11,259 nt of DNA from Gracilaria caudata (lineage: Eukaryota > Rhodophyta > Florideophyceae > Gracilariales > Gracilariaceae). The notes under the pieces were generated by a model that was not told the origin of the DNA, did not search any database, and was given only the letters and a program-made list of their open reading frames with translations. Positions 8,025 through 11,259 of this stretch are shown here, in pieces (the first letter of the stretch is position 1; each line of letters begins with the position of its first letter). The DNA lies in contig JASCIV010000850.1 of assembly GCA_030374735.1 (NCBI GenBank), positions 1-11,259 of the forward strand, read 5' to 3'. Both the position numbers and the translations under genes were made by a program.

Positions 8025-8678
8025 CTTCGTTTGTACAACCAAAGCAGTCCGATAGGAAGACAGCGCAACATTTCCAGCATGGATGAAGCCACAGCGCCGA
8101 TGGTCGTCCATTGGCAAACACTGTTTGCCAAACAGCATCATGCTGGAGTTGTCGACTGTGCACAGCGGTCTTTGTACTGTAAGCGCGGGGCAGGGTGCGG
8201 CGCAATAATGATAGTGAAGGTACGGGATCAGGCGATCTTTCTCGCTGAACATCACCGGATAACTAAAAAGTTAGATCTCTTTCGCCTTCGAATTGGCACT
8301 TCATACTGCGTATTTGTGCCTTGTAACATATTTATATTGCGGCCGTGGCCCGCAGCCTGCCACTAACCGAAGGACTTTGTTCTCTTCTGAAAGGTTTCTA
8401 GAACTGGTGGTGAAAAACTTGGTTAGAAGAGCGGCATTCATGAACTCTTCCTTCTTTCGTTGATTTTCATGAGGAACTGCTCTGCAACGCCCTTCTGTGA
8501 GTGTATCGACAAAACCTACAACTTCAAATCCGTACCGCTCGTCCAATACTCCATAACTGAGTAGCTAGTGATGGAGGCTTTGCACTTGCCGACCTAGTGG
8601 CAGTCCTGGTCGCATTCTTTGCATTTACCTGCGATGCAGAACCACAGCATGCACCTTGACCGAGTTATTAGACCAATC
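8025..8678 (-). CDS. Upstream exons, probably the N-terminal part of the DUF218 gene (8025-8262, 8368-8556, 8629-8678)
   Basis: Three segments share one reading frame with no stop once introns are removed. In gene order, the 8629-8678 exon ends CAG|GTAAAT; a 72-base intron ends CTCAG; the 8368-8556 exon ends TTCG|GTTAGT; a 105-base intron ends TTTTTAG; the 8025-8262 exon ends AAG|GTAGAT. A 78-base phase-0 intron to GAG|TCC at 7946 then continues straight into the DUF218 frame. If that last intron is not removed, the frame stops at a TAG at 7998-8000. The encoded sequence is balanced and protein-like, for example HRSYGVLDERYGFEVVGFVD across the first junction and NKVLRYPVMFSEKDRLIPY across the second. 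I do not recognise this part. No start codon is found: an in-frame TAG precedes 8678, and only 23 bases separate it from the next gene's stop. Confidence 0.5.
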
Positions 8679-8701
8679 CTATCCACTACAGTAGTATTGT
8701 A

Positions 8702-9703
8702 TTAAGGGCATTGCAAATCTCTGCAAAACGTATCAAGCTGCATAAACTGCCTGTTTGGGTTTTCATCCACATCATGTGCATGTTCTAGCAAAGCCATATA
8801 TAAAGTCGGTTCGACCAAGCTGTCGTCCAAGAATAGCAGGAAAACTGATATCATTTCAAAGATTTCCACACCCACGATTCTGGCCATATTGAAGTCCTGG
8901 CCTTCGTTCCGGAATGATATCACGGTGGCCGCGCAAATCACGAAGTAAAGAAAGATATCGACCACCACTCTCCTTCTTCGGATATTCCAAATTCGGATGC
9001 GTTTATCGAGCCCTTTACCGGACTTTCTGTTGTAAACAAATTTCTCCATTTCCTTGAACCGGGCTTTCTGTTTTTCGTTCATGTCGCCTTTTATGATGGC
9101 TTGTGCTGTACAGAACAAATCCGCATGTGTTCTATGGTAGTCGCCATACATATCAAAGATCAAGTCAAGAATAAAGACCGCAATTAAAGAAATGTCAACC
9201 CAAAAAGCAATCCCGCGCATCTCAGCTGATATACGAAACACGCCTGTAGATGAAAGAAGCATCAGCCCTCCGTAAACAAAGGACGCCAGGAATATAGACC
9301 CCACTTCATACCACTTTAACAACCGTGTTCCGACTACCGCCAATGAACCGGTCATCATTGGCAGTACAAGCGCCAGATATGAATCAGCGAAAAGCAGGTC
9401 TCCCAAAAAGAATGACCATGTAGTTGACAAAATTAGAAACAGCTGGAATATTCCATGCAGCATTCGGCTGTACAGATGGTTCCGTCCCTTGCAATAAGTC
9501 AAGACCAGTTCTGCAAACCTTTTATCCACGTCTATCTCGTTCAGGTTCCGGCCTACTCTTTCCCTCACCGGATTCTTCAGTTTGCGGAACATTCGAGATG
9601 CAGCCCAGATCATGTTTATCTTCACTTGCAGAATTGCAGCTGTGATCAAGAAGAGCATGTCGATCCATTGCGTTACAGCCTTTTTATCAACCATTCGCAA
9701 CAT
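8702..9703 (-). CDS. Unrecognised multi-pass membrane protein
   Basis: A single-exon frame of 333 residues that I do not recognise. Hydrophobic segments lie at about 14-34, 83-105, 108-127, 133-156, 166-186, 245-263 and 276-293, so six or seven membrane passes are likely. Between the fifth and sixth is a charged, lysine/arginine-rich loop (about 205-245) with KQKARFKEMEKFVYNRKSGK, probably cytosolic. The C-terminus is acidic then Cys-containing (LDTFCRDLQCP). No transporter or channel signature is visible. ATG 9703 is the first Met after an in-frame TGA at 9791-9793. A weak phase-0 donor near the 3' end (GAT|GTGGAT at 8771/8770) could splice to GATAG|GAT at 8678 and join this protein to the exons downstream. 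I consider this less likely than a normal stop at 8702, but it would explain the missing start of the next gene. Confidence 0.75.
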   Translation of the reverse strand: MLRMVDKKAVTQWIDMLFLITAAILQVKINMIWAASRMFRKLKNPVRERVGRNLNEIDVDKRFAELVLTYCKGRNHLYSRMLHGIFQLFLILSTTWSFFLGDLLFADSYLALVLPMMTGSLAVVGTRLLKWYEVGSIFLASFVYGGLMLLSSTGVFRISAEMRGIAFWVDISLIAVFILDLIFDMYGDYHRTHADLFCTAQAIIKGDMNEKQKARFKEMEKFVYNRKSGKGLDKRIRIWNIRRRRVVVDIFLYFVICAATVISFRNEGQDFNMARIVGVEIFEMISVFLLFLDDSLVEPTLYMALLEHAHDVDENPNRQFMQLDTFCRDLQCP

Positions 9704-9957
9704 TCTTGGGGAGCTAAGGAACTCGTTTGAACACTCGTTGAGATTTCCTGCGTTTGAGTTGATCTGTCTGTGTGTTTCAAGAGCTGTTCTTCAACACTCT
9801 CACATAAGTTGTCTCAGACGAAAACTAGTTACCGTGCGGACATGTTTGTGGGGCGGAAAACCTGGGGACCTAACAGCGGTCACCCGCACAAAACACCAGT
9901 ACGTGCTTCGCTGGGGCCGGTGCGCTGTTCTGTTATACAGAGACGACTGAGCTAGAC
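9704..9957. promoter_or_regulatory. Divergent promoter interval
   Basis: These 254 bases lie between the start of the minus-strand membrane protein and the start of a plus-strand small gene. The plus-strand reading frame is open back to a TAA at 9871-9873 but has no ATG before 9958. A TTATAC hexamer at 9933-9938 lies about 20 bases before the plus-strand ATG; I do not claim it as a TATA box. Confidence 0.4.
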
Positions 9958-10375
9958 ATGCAGAGAAAAAAACGCGTTCCATCCATTACCAGGGGCACGA
10001 TGGTTAACTACGTACCGTTGAAGAATCGCCTTGCTTCGTTGGGGCCCGTTGATGAAGTAAGTGAATTCATATGCCCCCAAACTACATCATCTAGTTTATA
10101 ATACATGGTGTAGCTAGCAAAACGAACGAAATAATATTTCATATTATATCATATAACCGTTATATGAATCATATAGTCCCTTTCTCTCTCTACAGCACTC
10201 TCTCAAAACAGTACAGAAACAAGTCCAAGTCCTATTCTCGAAATACGAAAGTAGAATTGTTTCATATGCGCCTCATCGAGAGACAGACAAAGCGTGTTGC
10301 GTTGGAGCTTCAATCATCCTGGACGACAGTATTCTACGAAGAGTAGCTCATAAAGCAATCCTGGCCCAGATATGA
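9958..10375 (+). CDS. Small unrecognised two-exon gene (9958-10056, 10196-10375)
   Basis: Exon 1 encodes 33 residues starting MQRKKRVPSITRGTMVNYVP and ends GAA|GTAAGT, a consensus donor. The 139-base intron is AT-rich, has an ATAAC branch-like site about 40 bases before its end, and closes with the pyrimidine tract CCCTTTCTCTCTCTACAG. Exon 2 continues in phase 0 for 59 codons to TGA at 10373-10375, giving 92 residues. Exon 2 looks mostly helical: LKTVQKQVQVLFSKYESRIV, then ILDDSILRRVAHKAIL. The last element resembles in spacing the loop plus final helix of a histone fold (I/L-x-x-x-x-[I/V]-x-x-x-A-x-x-x-L), as in small centromere proteins such as CENP-W, with a basic N-terminus. That is a weak impression, not an assignment. 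Signals on both sides of the intron and phase agreement make the gene itself fairly credible. Confidence 0.55.
10057..10195 (+). repeat. AT-rich palindromic stretch within an intron
   Basis: Inside the intron of the small gene, TCATATAAC (10149-10157) and GTTATATGA (10159-10167) form a 9-bp inverted repeat with a single-base centre. It overlaps ATATGA / TCATAT around a central A (10162-10174). The hairpin covers the ATAAC candidate branch site, so it could influence splicing. Such repeats also arise easily in AT-rich introns. Confidence 0.45.
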
Positions 10376-10458
10376 AGAATTTCTTGCTTCGAAACAAATT
10401 AGTACAGTTTTTCAGAACCTAGATGTATCTACCCTTCGTACACACGTTCACACTGCTA
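10376..10458. other. Convergent 3' interval
   Basis: These 83 bases separate the stop of the small plus-strand gene from the stop proposed for the minus-strand candidate gene. The spacing resembles the other convergent gaps in the window. No AATAAA is seen and no other feature is supported. Confidence 0.3.
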
Positions 10459-10849
10459 TCAGTTGTTCAGGATCTTTATTGCTTCAGGGCCATACTCCAA
10501 TCTAGCACGTAGTTCGACTCGTTAGACATTAGAAGCACAATTCCAGGCACATGATTTTCGAGGAGTGAGAGGGAGATCCAAGACATTTGACGTACTTCTC
10601 ATAAACAATACTTCCCATACAAGTATCGATCAAAGCCGAGAGAAGGTACGAAGAGCAAAGAACGGTAACGACCATCTTCAGTGAAAACGTCTCGGGCCTA
10701 TGAATTACACAAAAACAAGGCCGTAAAACCAGGTTCATCTAAATGAACACAAGGTATCAAGCGAAAAATATTTCATACGAAGGTACCGAACGGAGGTTCG
10801 ACGCTAGCTGCATGCTGCAGGTTACCTTCTTCTTTCCACATTCATTCAT
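10459..10849 (-). CDS. Tentative multi-exon gene, unrecognised (10459-10501, 10612-10697, 10787-10849)
   Basis: The last exon ends in EYGPEAIKILNN then TGA (10459-10461). Its acceptor GCTAG|A at 10502/10501 follows CTAAT and CTAAC branch-like sites. Two donors would both keep the frame: GAA|GTATTG at 10611 (reading GFDRYLYG, then K) and GAGAA|GTACGT at 10595 (reading GSIVYE, then K). The second donor matches consensus better; the first gives the better-looking upstream exon (DVFTEDGRYRSLLFVPSLGF), which begins at CATAG|GCC and joins in phase to TTCG|GTACCT at 10787/10786. That yields 63 residues from an ATG at 10847-10849, directly preceded by an in-frame TGA. Alternatively an exon ending at 10892 splices to 10814 and the gene extends further right. 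Splice signals agree better than chance would suggest, but exon choice is uncertain. Confidence 0.3.
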
Positions 10850-11259
10850 TCATTTCGTTCCACATCGAATTCCACTGATCATCGCAGATACAGCCGCTGC
10901 TTCTTGCTATTATTCGCGTAACGATGCATGTATAAAACTTGCTGCAGTTCTTGTAAATTAAGATTACCGAAAGCAGACCTAGAAGTCCACGAAGTGATGC
11001 AATACTTTCAGCCTTGCGGGAAGGAGACGCTCGGGACGTGGCAGAAGGTCAGTGCGGACTGATCGGAGTATACTACTAATTCGACAAACGCGAGAGAAGG
11101 AAAGGAGAAGAGGGCACATGTGATCCGCCTTCTCGTGGTGTGCCTGACTTTCCGCATCGCATTCGGGTCTCCAAAGGAGGCCGATGTGGTCACACTCATA
11201 TACGCCCACGACAGCCTCCTATGATAGCCTACACCGGACATGTAGCGCAGCTGGCATTT
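10850..11259. other. Unresolved region at the right edge
   Basis: Several overlapping frames are open and none has decisive support. On the minus strand, 10979-11223 reads protein-like from a possible acceptor CATAG|GAG (VYECDHIGLLWRPECD near its start). A second minus frame runs to the window edge. Around 10892-10965 a further minus segment reads NLQELQQVLYMHRYANNSKK and could be an exon of the candidate gene to its left. On the plus strand one frame is open from about 11078 to the edge. Some exon probably exists here, most likely on the minus strand. Confidence 0.25.

Noticed and set aside
10505..10525. GTTCGACTC resembling a tRNA B box.
   Set aside because: No A box at a suitable distance upstream, and no foldable cloverleaf.
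62..10856. The same CATT tetranucleotide tract occurs near both ends of the window (62-79 and 10841-10855).
   Set aside because: Short simple repeats of four or fewer units; no flanking similarity to suggest a mobile element or duplication.
11236..11259. Possible start of a tRNA gene: TAGCGCAGCTGG at 11243-11254 fits the A-box consensus TRGCNNAGYNGG exactly.
   Set aside because: The visible D-arm does not close and the rest is outside the window. A match this short is expected by chance at a fair rate over 11 kb. tRNAscan-SE on the adjoining sequence would decide.
1..11259. Search for transposons, CRISPR arrays, viral genes, defence systems or organelle-derived segments.
   Set aside because: No transposase, reverse transcriptase, terminal inverted repeats, spaced direct repeats or phage-type genes were recognised on either strand.

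Overview
The window looks like compact nuclear DNA of a single-celled eukaryote. The reasons are spliceosomal introns of only about 70 to 140 bases, eukaryote-only proteins (Sas10/Utp3, Sly1, a RABL3/LIP1-type GTPase), intergenic gaps often under 100 bases, and long single-exon genes. A DUF218 protein and a membrane-anchored SAM-methyltransferase-like protein fit an alga. A red alga is a reasonable guess, but the sequence alone does not prove it.

Layout, left to right: Sas10/Utp3 (minus, 192-1913); a 617-base divergent interval holding an unexplained Met-less reading frame (minus, 2014-2295); the RABL3/LIP1-like GTPase (plus, two exons, 2531-3445); SLY1 (minus, 3545-5527); a very CpG-rich 354-base divergent promoter; a type II membrane protein with a methyltransferase-like lumenal domain (plus, two exons, 5882-7188); a DUF218/YdcF-like protein (minus, 7239-7931) with three further in-frame exons upstream (8025-8678) that probably belong to it; an unrecognised multi-pass membrane protein (minus, 8702-9703); a small unrecognised two-exon gene (plus, 9958-10375); and a tentative multi-exon minus-strand gene with its stop at 10459. 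The last 400 bases could not be resolved.

The genes do not form a pathway. Sas10 acts in nucleolar 18S rRNA maturation. SLY1 and the membrane-anchored methyltransferase-like protein both concern the ER/Golgi. The RABL3-like GTPase is an atypical Ras-superfamily member. Convergent neighbours end 99, 50 and (for the tentative pair) 83 bases apart, so their 3' transcripts probably overlap. The most useful results are the short-intron genes recovered in stretches that look empty when only unspliced reading frames are considered.
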